Notes: a model not told the origin generated them from the letters alone. 64,000 nt of DNA from Oenanthe sinensis (GCA_028671895.1 CM053794.1:24848501-24912500); one strand, 5' to 3'. Positions 1 through 13,290 are shown, counted from the stretch's first letter. Made by a program: numbers and translations.

Positions 1-3000
1 GTATTAAATGTTATATTTGATCATGTGCTTGTTAAGATGAGTTTGTTTCTAATTTGGGAATTGCCTAGGGGTCAGTATAATAAACCATGAATTAAATTTT
101 TAAATCTAAATTGACTCAGGTAATTAGAGATAAAATAATGTTAAAGTGAACAACAAAGGTGATTTAGAAGAATTAGGAATCTGAGTGATTGATTCTTCTA
201 TGACTACATATATGTACGACATGATTCTTATAGACTGCTAGTCCACCTTAAGTTAGGTTGGGATCACTGAGCTCATAGCCAAGACTACTTGTTGAGGCTG
301 ATATAGATGAGGAGTGATCAGTCAGATAAGAATGAGCATGTTGAACTTGAATGCTTTGTTGTTAACTATTTTTAGAAATATCTCTAACCCTTGGACTCAA
401 TCAAATTGAGGACCACATGTCTTAATCATTTGTGAATGCAGAGTATCTTTCAACATGTACAAGTTATATATCTCTGACATTTTCATGTTCGAGGCATGTA
501 ACTACTTTTGCTTTGGTATTCAAATGGTTAAGCAAGGTTACCTATTTCTCTTGAATGATCTGAAGCACAATATTAAGGAAGACCTAGGGAATTCTTTGCG
601 AAGGGTTTCCTAATATCAGTTCGAGGATGAACAGTATTGATCGGGGTCAAGAGAAATAGAAGCTCACTCTACTGGAAGTGAGGTTATTGCTGACACGAAA
701 TGTAATGCTTATGATGAAGTCAACTATTCGTTGAAGTTTATCAGAATAGAGTTAGCTGCAACAACAAGTGATGCTCTCACACTTGGTTTATCAACTAATA
801 CTTGGTTTATCAAGATAACGGATTCGACGGTAAAGATGAAGTTTTTGAGAAAGGACTACTTCTAATGAAATTCTTTTAAGAAGGACATTAGTGAAGTATG
901 TCAGTTGAAGGGAAGTCAAGTCAAAGGCTACCCTGTTTAGTTTTGGTGTTTGTTCATGCATTCGATAGATGAAGCATCTCAGTGATTAATCACATTCAAA
1001 GGATTAGGCAGATTGCTGTAAGAACACTTTGAGGGCAGGTAATGGAATTTGTTGACGAACGAAGTTCTATGTTATGTCTGCACTGAAAGGAGTATTCTAG
1101 AGTAAAGTTCAGTTTCCGGACTTCATGACCAAATGGAGGAGTTGATAGGGAAATCCAGACCTTGAGTGAAATTACAAGGATAATGGATAGACTTAAGGTT
1201 TCCTATTCACTACGGCTGAATCAGTTGACACAGCAAGTCTAATCAACAAATGTAAAGAGAAGACATCAAGTAAGATTAATCATGCCTGAAGTCACATGGT
1301 GTGATGGAGGGCTATCTTATTTGGAGTTAAGAAGCTTACACAGAGTCTGTGATTGATTTAAGATGATCTAGATGCAGTGAACATCATCATCAAGCTCCCT
1401 AGCATTCGTTTGATTTTAGCTCTAAATTTCTAAAGGTTGACATCCTGTTTAGGGCTCAAGATCAGATGACACCAGATGAAGAAAAGCTGCAAGCAGCATC
1501 ACAGGGGGAGCATCAGTAAGTTGGATAAACTAGTCATGTTTGATGTTCAAAGGCTAGCAGTGCTCATTGAGTAAGAGTTGAGATTCTTAGGAGCACTCAG
1601 TGATCCAGATTGAGTGATTGCATATTAGAAAGGAAATTGTCAATTTAAAGATAATGCAAGGTGATCTCAATCATATTTGAAGAAGACTACTCTACCCACT
1701 GAATATCTAAGGAAACATTAAGGACACATCTGTCATGACAAAGGGTTTTGTGTAACAACATTTTCTAGAGTCAGTTCTTGATGAATCTGGGTAGTAGAGT
1801 AGTGATTGGTAGTGCCGTGCATGTATAAGAGTATTTCATTAGTTTTTCTGAGTGAATTCAATGAAGATTGAAGATGCACTAACTAATCAAGATTGAGTAG
1901 GGTTCGAATCGAGGAACTAACTCAATTGAACCAGAGGCAGATACACTTAGCACAAGGAATCAATCCACATGAAGACTGGGTATTGATACAGAAGCTGAAG
2001 GGTAGTTCGGAGTGTTTGAAGGTTCTACTCTGCTAGTGTCAAGACTACTGATTTCTAGAGTGCTGAGTTTAGTGAAGCTGCTGCCAAGACCAATATCTAC
2101 AAGGAAATATTTGGGTGTTGAAGGTAATGCAGTTTCCGTCTGGATGAGCGTGGTATTGTTTCGAGGAACAATGTTAACTGGTAGCTGAAAAGTTATTCCT
2201 GTCCAAAAGGAGTAAACGTTCGATCTCGAAAGGAGTAAACATTCGATCTCTAGGGCAAAGAGGAGTAATTGTTCATTCAACGATCATACACCAGTAAAAG
2301 CTCTATTGACTAAGGTATGTCACTCTAGTCTAATGTTGATTTATTTAAATGTAATGTTTATAGAGAGTGTTCATGCTATTTAGATGTCTACTATCTTTAG
2401 GAACTAGTTAATGTTTGGCTTGTGATCACCCGGGATCCAATATTACCTCTATGAGATTAATTAGGACCTTCCGGGACCTAACATGACCTAGGGACCTAAC
2501 ATTGTAGCATCTCTTTGTATAGTCAATTTATATCCAGGATCTCATACTTTGTGCTGTCATATGTTATTCATGCTATATGTATCAAATGTTTCAGCATAAG
2601 TATTTGTATATATTAATTAATTGTAATTTTATTTACTTTTAATTGTTTAATGCTAATATTAATGGAACCACTTAATATGTAGTTTAAAGTGATGTAATTC
2701 ATTTCTTTTGCAAAATCCATTAATATTAGTTGTCATTCTTTTGATATTAGTGATGTCACTTAGAATTTCTGCACTAAGTGACAAAAAGATTATTTCAAAA
2801 ACACTGATATTGAAAGTAAGTTACTACATCGCGAGGGGTTGTCAAAGATCATAAATTTTAGCATTAATATTTAAAGGTATTTGATCTCTGATGCAACTAG
2901 TACCTCGAGCTTACATATATTCTAATTGTCATGAGTATTTTCAATATGCTTATGTGATAATTGTTGAGATGTAGTGTAAGAAGTTAAATGCTGTCATTCG

Positions 3001-5700
3001 GTCAATGTATGTTCAGTGTTTAGCGGATGCTTATGTTTTATGCTTTAGAATTACCATGATCTATATTGCAAAATGTGTTTGTTTCAAGCGACAAATGGTA
3101 ATTGTCTAGCATAATGTAAGTATCTTATGTGCTTGATTGTTTTGTAGTAAGATGCATTTTATTACAAAATGATTGAATGATGTTAGTACTTTTGAATGTC
3201 TTGTCATTCATATCTTTGATAATTCATTAGTATTAACATATGTTTTTCATTCTTTAGAACTTGAATGCATAAAGAAATTTCTTGTCTATTTCTTGTGAAA
3301 AATGTTTTATCTAAACATGCATTCATTTGCCAGAGAATGAAAAGCCACTAAAAGTTTTCTTTGAAAGAGAACATTTCTTGAGGATTATCTTTCTATTTCA
3401 AAATCATATATCCTCTCTCTCTAAATGTTTTGTAATGAAAACTGTTTTCTCTCCACGATTTGTTTAAATAAAGTTACTTGATAACTTGTAACTTAGGTTG
3501 CATGGTATCAGGCTATTTTATTTGAGTAAATTGTTTTGATCTTGAGGTATCAACTATTGGTAAAACGTTTTTCAAAACTCTTGTTAATATCTGTTTCACA
3601 TTGACCTGTAGTATTAAAACAATGGTTGTTTGCTTTGGGATTAGTGCCTTGGACTGTATGACTAAAGCATTCATTCGATTTTTTTTTAAAAATAATTTAT
3701 GTTTTAAGTCGGAGATAATATCCGATAAGAATGAATTGCAAAACAATTTCTGAAAACATACAGTGAGCAAGATGAAATAGATTTGAGTTATTAATCAAAA
3801 TGTTTTTGTTAAAAGAGTTGAATTTCAATTGGATATTTGTCTAAGAGAAATTCAAAAGAACACTTTTGTTAATCTGTTAAACTTTTTTTTCAAAATTGTG
3901 AGTTTATGAAATTTGGCTTAATATTCTTTTACCTATTCTTTATTAATTCCCACATTTTAGCTCTGGTGCATTGTTTCTTGAGGACACATTGCTCCGATGC
4001 TATATTTCTGAGAAGGAATAGAGAATAAGTTTAATCATACTCTACCAAATTTTATATAGCTCTGATCAACTCTATCTATTTAGCCGTAATGGCTTGGCCT
4101 TAGTGGCTATAGGGGAAGGTCAAGAAGTTGAATAATCCATCAATTTCTAACCAAGGCCTTAGTACCAAACACTATCATTCTAATTCAAACTTTCAACCCT
4201 TGGTGATATAAGGAACTTATGTTAGTTAGAGGTTGATAAGGGAGAAACTGCACTTGATGCAGCAAATAAGGATGAAGTCGGAAGTGCACCCACAGCTCTA
4301 CCTCCAGAGAAGAAAAGAAGTATACAAATTGAGGTATCTGTAGCTCATCTGTATTCTCTCAAAAGGATGCAGAGCTGAAAAGGCAATTCAACCGTTTCTG
4401 AATGAACTCTCTCAACAGGGTGATTTCATTGAAAATTCGCTCGTCAGCCAGAGCACCTTGTAATGAGTCAAGCACACCAAAAGCATTCACGCTGATGGTA
4501 ATCCTAAAATTTTTGCTTCTAAGGGATGTTATAGGACCTAACAGTTCTCTAGCCTCTCTTGGGACTAACAATTGTGAGGACACATTGCAAGAAGTGCACA
4601 TTGTGAGATATAGGTAAAACCCCTAAACTTCTGTGTTTACCATTCATGGTGAATGAAGTTGTTGAGCCGCCTTCACAGGCATTAGAGGGAAACTTGGATT
4701 TCTTGCCATATATTAGAATCCTTGTCAACCTTCCTAGGAGGAACAGTCCTAGTTCCCTAACGGGATTTCACATCCACAGAGCAATCTGTTGATGTTGAGA
4801 GGCAATCACTAACAGTTTTCCATGACTGAAAATAGTGAGTTAATTCATCTTCACAGGTGATTGAGAGAGATGTTCGTACACGTCTACTCTCCCAGGAATT
4901 CAAATTCTGGAATACATGGATCGCTCAAAACTTAAAGGAATATCACCGTCAACGATCTAGTGCATGGATTTGCATATGGGGAGTCAGTTGATGCTTAGAT
5001 AGCTGTTAGTACGCATACCACATTCAACGATCCAGTGCATGGATTTGCATATGGGGAGATTGTTGATGCTGAAAGTAGCTGAGCAACAACTCGTAGACTA
5101 TGATTCAGTTGGTTTACCAATTTGATGAGTCTTTTGAGGATCAGGGTGTTGGGATTTCAGTCACTCCTGGAATGGAGGAGATTCCAATTTCAGAAGGGTT
5201 ATTCCCCGACGACGAGCCACGTGTGCATGGATTTGCTCATGGTGAGTTGGGTGACGGCCTAACTGAAACCCTGTCTGAGATTCCATCTCAGAACCTAGAT
5301 CTTTAGTGATCGACAACATGCTACAGTCAACGATCCATAATATCTTGGTGAGACTAGCATGGATTTACTTGCAGGTATAAATTGCTATAAATGGAATGAG
5401 TGCAAGTAAGGGAGAGAAACACTTGAGTGAAGTGAGGGAGTGATACACTTGAGTGAGAGAAATAGGGAGAGAAATGAGTGGAACACTTACGCTTGAAAGT
5501 GTAAACACCAACAGAACGTAGTAGAAGTGAGGAAACCATAGACCAAACACTAACCTTGCTACTATGCTTGCATCCTGTTACTGAATTTTCCAGCTCTGAA
5601 ATGTTGAAGAGATTCTTTTCTGGAAGACAAGCTGAAGAAGAGTCTAGCTGAAGCTTAGTGGGAATATCCAAACTATTACCTTTGGGTCTATTAATTTATG
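1..5700. other. Degenerate region without a recognisable gene
   Basis: No reading frame longer than about 106 codons is present and I recognise no protease, integrase, reverse transcriptase or RNase H motif in any frame. The stretch lies upstream of a run of polypurine tracts and a probable LTR, so it is most simply the decayed internal part of the same Sirevirus-like element, perhaps its post-pol region. Around 4230-4400 the plus strand still reads a hydrophilic, Lys/Glu-rich peptide that could be the remnant of a coiled-coil tail ORF. That reading is weak. AT-rich spacer fills 2500-4000. Confidence 0.4.
4949..5306 (+). pseudogene. Decayed repeat-containing ORF with a VHGFAYGE motif
   Basis: A 35-bp direct repeat (4949-4983 and 5024-5058, 75 bp apart, one mismatch) encodes the peptide VHGFAYGE twice. 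A third diverged copy, VHGFAHGE, lies near 5221 inside a 68-codon open frame starting with ATG at 5100. All copies are on the plus strand, but stop codons separate the first two. This looks like the remains of a protein made of repeats of about 25 residues. I do not recognise the family. It sits upstream of the polypurine tracts of the Sirevirus-like element and may belong to its extra ORF. Confidence 0.35.
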
Positions 5701-5714
5701 TTGTTCTCAATCTC

Positions 5715-6960
5715 AAAGGGGGAGACATTAATTTTTAGGCCTGAGGAGGATTTTATATTCAATTGGAGGAGAGTTTCTTTTTCGATTGGATGTAGATGAT
5801 ACTTTTATTGTTTTAAAGGATATTCTCAACTAAGGGGGAGAATTTGGTGATACAAGAAACGAGATCTCTTGGTGATACAAGAAATGAGATATGTCAATCC
5901 TATCTTGTGGAGGTTACTTAGAGGATATCTAAAGACACAAGGGTGGATTGGAGCTTGCATGAACTAAGGGGGAGAATTAGATAAAATTGAAACCTTAGTG
6001 ATGCAATGGAGAAATTACTAAGGGGGAGTTTCTTAGTAATTGGTTGGAGCCTAATCCCTAAAGGTGTTGTAGATTTAACTGATTTTTCGTCTGAAGTGGA
6101 GAAGTTACTTTTTGTCAATTGGGAAGAAGTTACTTGTCGTACTAAGGGGAGAAGTTATGGAGAATTTTAACATCTTGGTTTGCAATGCTATATCTTATTC
6201 TGAAAAGATATCTAAGGGATTTTGCTCTATTTGTTTGAAGATCTGTCCTTGGAACATTCTTAGGAGAGGTTCGGCAGAAGAATTCTTTCTAGCACGATCA
6301 ATTAATGAAAATGAAGATTTCTTTTAAGAGTATCAACTCAGGGGGAGTTTTTGCTAAGTAGAAGTTTTCTGGGTAAAGAAGAATGTGAAGGAGATTTTCA
6401 AGGGGCATCTGAGAAGTGTCCAAGTGTGTTCTATTTCTTGTTTCAGTGATAGATGAAGTCAGTGGAATAGTGCAGGGAAGAAAGAAAAATATGTTTCCTG
6501 GAAATAGAACATCCTGAAGAAAAAGAGGAAGTGACTTTCATTCCAAGAGAGAACAACCTTAAGGGGAGAATGAGTTGACCTCTTATGGGGAACATAGAGA
6601 GCTGTATGTTCTAGTTCGAATTGCAAGATAAACAAGAATGATTGTTCAGAAGTCTTTACTAATGATTTGTTTCTTTATTGAAAGAACCCCATCTTTGAAG
6701 AACATTGAAGTGGAGGAAGCTAAAGGAAAATGAAATTCAGAAATTCATCATTCATTTTCAGCAACTCAGGAAATCTGGATTTAACTGATTATATCTTTCC
6801 AGAACCTTTTGTATATTATTTTCATGTCCAGTACTTTAATTGTTTCTTGTATATTAGTTGAGTTATCCTCTAGTAGCTAATTTTATTTAATTGCTTTTGG
6901 GGGAAATTGTAAATGGAAATAGTATTTGATTGTTATTCCATATCAACCAAATAGGGGGAG
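5715..6960 (+). promoter_or_regulatory. Multiple polypurine tracts of a Sirevirus-like copia element
   Basis: At least eight copies of a purine motif close to CTAAGGGGGAG are spread over 1.25 kb on the plus strand: 5715, 5830, 5964, 6018, 6142, 6337, 6558 and 6951. The last is followed at once by the probable 3' LTR. Most LTR retrotransposons have one polypurine tract priming plus-strand DNA synthesis. Several tracts upstream of the 3' LTR are a described mark of the Sirevirus branch of Ty1/copia. The motif count is seen directly; the lineage is inferred from it. Confidence 0.6.
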
Positions 6961-6962
6961 AT

Positions 6963-8428
6963 TGAAAGGGGAGATAGGAGTGAAGGGAAGTAACTCACTG
7001 CACTTTCATGTGTACTAGAAATGCTAAATGTAATCTCTATGTAATGGTTGATGATAACTCAACAATAGAACAGGACATGTAATAATATGCAGGTGCACAG
7101 AAATCTTGGATCACAGAGTTCAATTAAGACAAAGGATCAAAGGATCATCTACAGACTTGAAGCCCACTGGAAGAAGTACATTAACATGTTCATGCCTCAG
7201 TGGAGAATAAAAGATATTGATATCTATTCAAGGATGTGGAAACTATAGAAGATTGTCTTAGTCTATGAAGATTTTAGTGCATTATAATCGAAGCTACAAG
7301 TAAGGTTTGCAAAGAAGAATGTGGAATCATGTTCAGAATCAAGAGCCCCTATCAAGACTAGTCACTTATGAACCAGACCGTTGCATCAAGTGTCAGGACA
7401 TTGGAGGCAAGCTCTCGTCGGTTAATATGATTTTAATCATTCTAAAGTTGTTGGTTTTCTTGAGTCAAGTGGAGGATCAACAAAGGTGGTAAATCAGTGT
7501 TGGAGAAATGCCAGCCTAATGGATAAGGGACAGACGGCACAACCTGATTGGATCTTACTAAAGCTTCACAGATTAGAAGGCCAAATACTTGGACGTGGTG
7601 GAGTCACGTATACGGGGCCAAGTATTTGGATAAGGAAGTCTACACAAATTGAAGAGTGGAATGGAAATATTTAATTTAATTAAATAAAGTATTTATTTAA
7701 TTATTTATATATTTTATAAATAAAGATATTCTTTATTTATATTTTATATATTTATTAAATATTATTTTTACATTAAATATTTCCAAAGGCATGCTTGGCA
7801 CATGACTTTGAAGAAAAGATTTGAGTGGACAAGAGTAAAAGGTGGAAAAGTAAAAAGCAACATCTTTTTGAATATACTAAAAGAAAACCAAGTCCTCATC
7901 TTCATTACAACAGGCAGTAGTATTCGGTAGAGAAAAAAATGGGGAGAGAGAGAGAAAATTATTTTCTCTCTCCCCCATGGCCATACTCCATATCTTGAAT
8001 ATTATGGGGCCATGAATTTCTTTGTTTCACCACTCATCTATTCTTCTATTGTAAACATTGCTAAATCTTGTTTAGAAGATAGGTTTGATTTTTGTCTCCT
8101 AGATCTAGAATTTGTAATATTTTTAGAGGAGCCAAAAATCATTTCTTTGTTGTGTTCTTGAGCTTTTGTTCTTGAACTTGTTGTAGCATCTACCCCACTT
8201 CAATGAATATAAAGTTATATTCTTGGATCTTGTTGTGTTGTGTATTTTGGATGATTTACCGTTCATTATCTTGGTTATTTTAATGGTGTTCTTGAGGTTG
8301 AAGAAGATGATGAACAGTACCTGGGTTTGAACCAAAGTAATTTTTATGTTGTCCCAAAAATAAATAAAAGTCAGATTTTTATTTGGGAATCGTATTCACC
8401 CCCCCTCTACGATCTCCAGGACCTAACA
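6963..8428 (+). mobile_element. Probable 3' LTR of the Sirevirus-like copia element
   Basis: The segment starts with TG directly after the last polypurine tract and ends in CCTAACA (8422-8428). The stretch CACCCCCCCTCTA just before the end is typical of copia LTR ends. The length would be about 1.47 kb. A very AT-rich block lies at 7670-7780. The right edge is well supported because family A copia coding sequence starts immediately after it. The left edge is a best guess, since the matching 5' LTR lies outside the window. Confidence 0.5.
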
Positions 8429-10319
8429 AAAGAAAATGATGAATTGGCTGAAATAGATGGTAATTCTCTTCATGTTAATCCTTTTACCAGTCCTGTAATC
8501 ACCTTGGAGAATGTTGATGCTGCAAGTGAAGTTGTTCCTGTGACAATCTATGATTCTCCTGTTCAATCTCCAAAACAAATTATCAAAGAGATATTATATG
8601 AAAGAGTAATGGAGTTGGCAGAAGAAGTAAGGAATGAGATGGCAGCAAAGAAATCAAAATCAATCTCAGCCTCTCCAAGTTCAAAGCTCTTTTCAAGAAA
8701 GAAGAAGAAGACAATCTCTTTTGGCCAAGACCGACAAGAACATGCCTCTCAAAGTGAGGTAGCAGTCATTGCAAGGCTAGGCACACAAGAACCTGTTAAT
8801 CAAAGTTCAACAACAACCGTTGAAGATGAAGCAAGTGAAGCCAACAGGAACCAGGGGTACAACCCATAAGAATCTTCAACTCAAAGGGTTGAAGAAGTTA
8901 TTAATGCCCCTGCCACACAAGAACCATAAAATCAAAGTTTAGATGCACGCACAACTACCTTAAATGAAGATTCTGTTGTTGCTAATGTTGGTGAGACAAA
9001 CTCTGAGACCATTCCATTGGCAATCTCTGATGCAATCATGGTGCAACCAATATCTGCACAACCAATAGAGACACCATCCACATCAACAAACACTCAAGGT
9101 ACAAACTCTGACTTTTTTTCAGAATTTGCATTCTCTGATAGTATAAGTTCAGATTTTACCTTTCATATTTTAACTGTTGGGATGACCATGGATAGTCCTG
9201 AAAAGGGAACCCCTATTCATGTGACTACAAATATCATTTCTCAACCATCTCTTATTTCTGTAGGACATTGTTTGTTGAGCCTTTCTAGTAAGTTTGAGGT
9301 AAAATGTGTGAAAAACAGAATTAACAATGAGAGGCAGACACTGGATCTGGCAAAAGGAAGAGATAGAATTGAAAAAGAAGTTAGTTACTTCTAGTGAGCA
9401 AAATCTAACTATTGAAAGTTATGATATATGTGATGTGAGAAGTAATGAGATTACTTTAAAATAAAAGAGTGATTTAGGATGTTCTGTTACTTTTGCAGGT
9501 ACTCAGAGTTTATCAGTCACCACAAACTCTGACTTATCAATCTCTGATAAAGCCATAAACTCTGATGGGGAGGACACAGACTCTGATGAGCCAATTTTTG
9601 CTGATGAAAAAGTTACAGATCTGTCAATTCCTTTCACTCGGATATACAACACAAAGAGATGGCCTGTTGATTCTTTTGATGCATATGAAAGACTGAAGAT
9701 GCATTATCCTGACTACATTATAGTTGAAAAGCTTAAAGGTGAAATTGAAGCTGCCTTAGATGCATAAGGTGTCAAAAGGGATTTCAGCTCAAAAGCAGGA
9801 CCATCAAATAAAGATTTGCTCAACTCTCATAGACAATCCTTCTGGGATATGTCTTGGAAATACACAAATGAACAAATATCTTGGCCTCATGTTCATAAAT
9901 TGATCAACAAATCTGACAAGAAAATAAACTCTGAGGAGATGAAAACAATTTTGAAAGCTACTACTGTGTTTTCCAAGGGACTTTACAATGAAGTCTGTGA
10001 TTTAAAAGAATCTGTCAACAAAACCACTGCATCTGTTCAAACTGTTGTTACAAAATCTCAACATGCTCTGGAATTAAAGTTCAAGAATGTTTCAGTAAAA
10101 CATGATGCTTTGGAAGTCAAGGTTGATAATCTTTCCTCTTCTGTCAATTCTATGCAGAACATGCTTCATACAATTGTTGAGATTCTCACAATAAGAAAAG
10201 GCAATGATGTCAGAAAGGGGGAGAAGGTGTCTACAGACAAATGCAAGGAGGATGTTGTACTAAAAGATGACAAACATGATGATGAAGATCAAGGGAGTCA
10301 TAAGGATGAGAAGCAAACT
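8429..10319 (+). pseudogene. Family A tail ORFs, first part (acidic QEP-repeat and coiled-coil regions)
   Basis: Translations match copy 3 closely. The first part (8429-8869 as an open frame) is acidic, with spaced QEP motifs and a basic KKKKK patch. An open frame beginning in the upstream LTR (ATG at 8327) reads into it, giving a chimeric 180-codon ORF. Stops follow at about 8867 and 8927. The later part, 9816-10322, is a heptad-like coiled-coil region with conserved SWKYT, VHKLINK and ILKATTVFSKGL motifs, ending in a Lys/Asp-rich tail. Its stop codon TGA is supplied by the inserted solo LTR. The protein follows pol in intact relatives and has no function I can name. It is inactive here because of several in-frame stops. 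Confidence 0.65.
10315..10319. repeat. Target site duplication AAACT, left
   Basis: Identical to 11931-11935 on the other side of the solo LTR; a 5-bp duplication is the usual size for LTR retrotransposon integration. Confidence 0.9.
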
Positions 10320-11930
10320 TGATAGTTGCATAATTTTGCATATTTTTTATCCATAGTTTATTGCTTGTCTTCACATTTTTAATTAGTTAATTGTCTTATT
10401 TCAGAAATTATAAAGAAATAAAGAATGGAGGAGAAAAGATGATTAAAATGAGCAAAAAGGGCAAAAGAGGAAGCAAAGAAGAAAGAAAGAAAAAGAAGGA
10501 AGAAGAAAAGGCAAAAAGAAAAGAAAATGAAGATTACCCTTCTACCCCTAAAACCCTACCTTGTGCCTATTTAAGCATCTCATTCTCACCCTTAGCCACT
10601 AACTTAGTCTATCTCTAGTTTTACCCTAGTTTTAGTAGTAGCCTCTCTTTTAATTTTCTAGATTTAGTTTTTAGCTCTCTCAAATATTGTAAACACTTTT
10701 CATATTAATGCAAGTCTTTTTTTTATTATGCTAGTCTCCATCTTATCTTCTTTAAGTCTTATTTTCTTGTATGCTAGTCTACATCTTCATCTTTTGTGCT
10801 ATGATAGCTTTCAAAATCCACCATGTTGAGTTTGGGGAAATGAAAGGAGCATTCTTATTTTAATCTTTTTAGATCTACTTTCCTTTTACATTTGTGGGTG
10901 TGCCCCTATTAGATTTCAATTCTATTAGTGGGTTTGATTCACATAGCATTTAGATCTATTTTTATTAGTTGGTTGTTGACTAGAGCTTATAGATCTTGGG
11001 TTTTATGTTAGTTTGGTTTGGGTTACTTAAATGTCACTTTTAATATGATACCCATTTTTAAAGTTCAATTTTATTAGTGAGTTTAATAATTTAAGCTTAG
11101 ATTTTGCTCATTAGTAGTTTAATTTTCAAGTTTTAGATATAATTTTAGTAGTGTTAAAATAGAATCTTTAAATTTCTAGATATAGTTTACTAGCTTACTT
11201 CTTTAAATTTATTATTATTATTATTATTATTTATTTTTATTTTTTTCCTTGCCGCCTCTCCTGTTTCTATGCAACTGCGCCTACAAGTCCCCATGTTCTT
11301 TTACTGTTTCGTGTGTTTGATTTTTTTTTATTTTTATTGTTTTTTAATCAGGTGTAAAAGTAGTCCCCAGTTGACTACATCAACTTAGATTATGTTTCTA
11401 TAGCTTCGTGTCATCTTTTCTATTAATGAAAGTTTTCTTGTTTATATTATTTTTTTTCTTCTTTTTCCGCGCAACGTTTCTGCTATGTACTTGTGTTAGG
11501 ATTTTTTGTTTGACTATATTCATGTTCTTGTCCCCTGTGCACATGCCATGCCACTAATTTAATATAAATCTTTAATTAGTTAATTAATTAATCTAACTAT
11601 TTTATTAATCTAGTTAAGTAGTTAACATACATTATTTAGATTAAATACTCGTTAATTAGCTAAATTGTTTTTTTTTACGTTTTGATAATTTTTTTATATT
11701 TATTTATTAGGAAAGTAGTTTAGAATATTTAGTTAAGATTCATAGTTTAGATTTCAATTGTTAATTAGTAAAAATTAAAACATTTTTTTAAAAAAATTAA
11801 CTTGTCTAATTCGCCTAAGTTAAATATTAAGGATCGTAAAATATATTTAGTCCTTGCGGAACGAATCTCAAATATTAAAACGATTGAAATTGTGCACTTG
11901 CAATTTAAAATGTATATTTTTAGCACATCA
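10320..11930. mobile_element. Solo LTR, probably Ty3/gypsy, nested in family A copy 1
   Basis: A 1611-bp insert starts TGATAGTTGC and ends AGCACATCA. It is flanked by a perfect 5-bp duplication AAACT (10315-10319 and 11931-11935). Removing the insert plus one duplication restores the continuous tail sequence seen in copies 2 and 3. There is no internal coding sequence, so this is a solo LTR left by recombination between two LTRs. The opening TGCATATTTTTTATCCATAG resembles large chromovirus-type gypsy LTRs, but the lineage is a guess. A possible TATA-like stretch, CTATTTAAGC, lies at 10567-10576. Orientation is not certain. Confidence 0.85.
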
Positions 11931-11935
11931 AAACT
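11931..11935. repeat. Target site duplication AAACT, right
   Basis: Partner of 10315-10319. The tail ORF of copy 1 resumes directly after it. Confidence 0.9.
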
Positions 11936-13240
11936 CTGAAGTAATAAACTCTGATTGGACAAACTCTGATAACCTCTCAAACTCTGATGACATCAAAGTC
12001 TGAGACAAACACTAACAAGCAAACTCTGATAAATGCAGACTTAGAATTGGCAAAAAGGCTTGAAGAACAAGAGAAGCCTGAAAAGATTGAAGAACAAAAT
12101 CTAAAGGATGCAGAATTGGCAAGAAAATTATTTGAAGAAAAAAATCCAGGAATGGATACAGTTGCTGTAGAAGAAGAATTGAAGAAATTTGGTTCTGACA
12201 ATGCTCAAGTCCAGAAGAAAAAGAGAAAATATGTGAAAAAGACACCAGCTCAAAAGAATACAATTGTTCAAGAAAAGATAACTATTACTAATTCTACTCA
12301 AGCAAAACCTATTAAAATTCAAAAGCCAATCATTCAAGCAAAACCAACTCCTTCAATCCAAACAAGGTCAACTTCAATTGAAAAGAAAGCTTCAGCCAAA
12401 TCAAAAGCTACTCTTACTATGTCAGGAACAACATTTCTCCCAAGTGGATCTAGTTTAGATGATGAGAAAGAAGAACAACAAAAATCTCTGATCAGAAAGA
12501 AAAAGCCTGATCTTCTATGGACATCAACTCAAACTCTAACTCTCAATGCCAAACTTGGTAAAAACAAGGGTAGTATTGGTGATCCTCAAGCCAAAGTCTA
12601 CAAGGGTGAAGGTACTACATTCAGAGATCCATTCTCATTGAAGAAAAACATGAGGAAGAATTATCTCAAGAACATTTGGACAGATTAATATCTGTTAACA
12701 TAGTGAAAGATATTTTTTATGGTGCTCAAGCCAAGGAGAAGCTACTATATTTCTTGGAAAATGGGACAGTTTTAAAGATTGCTGAAGAAGATTTAATTCA
12801 CAAAGCATCTAAAGAACTTGAACATATTCTTTATCTTCTCAATGATAAAAATGAAGTTACCTCCAGGTGGTTAAAAATACTTGAAGGAGTAATCAATGAA
12901 AAGAAGAAGAATGAGAGGCTGATGATGATAAACTCTGAAGAATACAAACTTGGTGTTAGGTATTCCTACACTTATACTAAATCCTGATGGACAAAAAGCT
13001 AGTTGCATTCCTCTAGATGAAAGGATATAGAGATCATCAATTTACAACTTGAGTGCTGTTATATTCCAAATTGAAGACTCTTCTGATCAAATGAAAGAAC
13101 TCAAGGAAAAGTTTGTTGAAATACTGAAAGATGCTGAGAAGAAGTTGTTAGACAATTTTCTAAAGGAAGACTTTTCTTACAGAAGAATTTAAATCAAGAA
13201 TGAAGATTCAAACTCTGATGCATTTGTCCATATTTCTGAC
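11931..13240 (+). pseudogene. Family A tail ORF, second part
   Basis: Continues the tail after the solo LTR. An ATG at 11987 opens a 233-codon frame. It shows a helical ELAKRLEEQEKPEKIEEQN region, a Lys-rich linker, then the conserved block GTTFLPSGSSLDD, LLWTSTQTLTLNAKLGKNKG and PQAKVYKGEGTTFRDPFSLK. A frameshift near 12640-12690 moves the next part into the 12676-12987 frame, which reads ISVNIVKDIF and a helical C-terminus. More stops follow before the LTR at 13291. It is homologous to 35458-36728 of copy 3 and 13819-14536 of copy 2. Function unknown; no enzymatic motif is seen. Confidence 0.65.
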
Positions 13241-13290
13241 ATCATAAGTGAAATTTATGTTTTACTCTAAAAAGCATAAATTGGGGAAGA

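Noticed and set aside
1..4600. Copia pol gene of the Sirevirus-like element
   Set aside because: I looked in all frames for integrase, RT and RNase H motifs and found none; the region is non-coding or too decayed.
7307..7674. Two 61-62-codon plus-strand ORFs inside the Sirevirus-like LTR
   Set aside because: Short, without recognisable motifs, and located in LTR sequence.
11220..11236. ATT microsatellite in the solo LTR
   Set aside because: Very short simple repeat without further significance.
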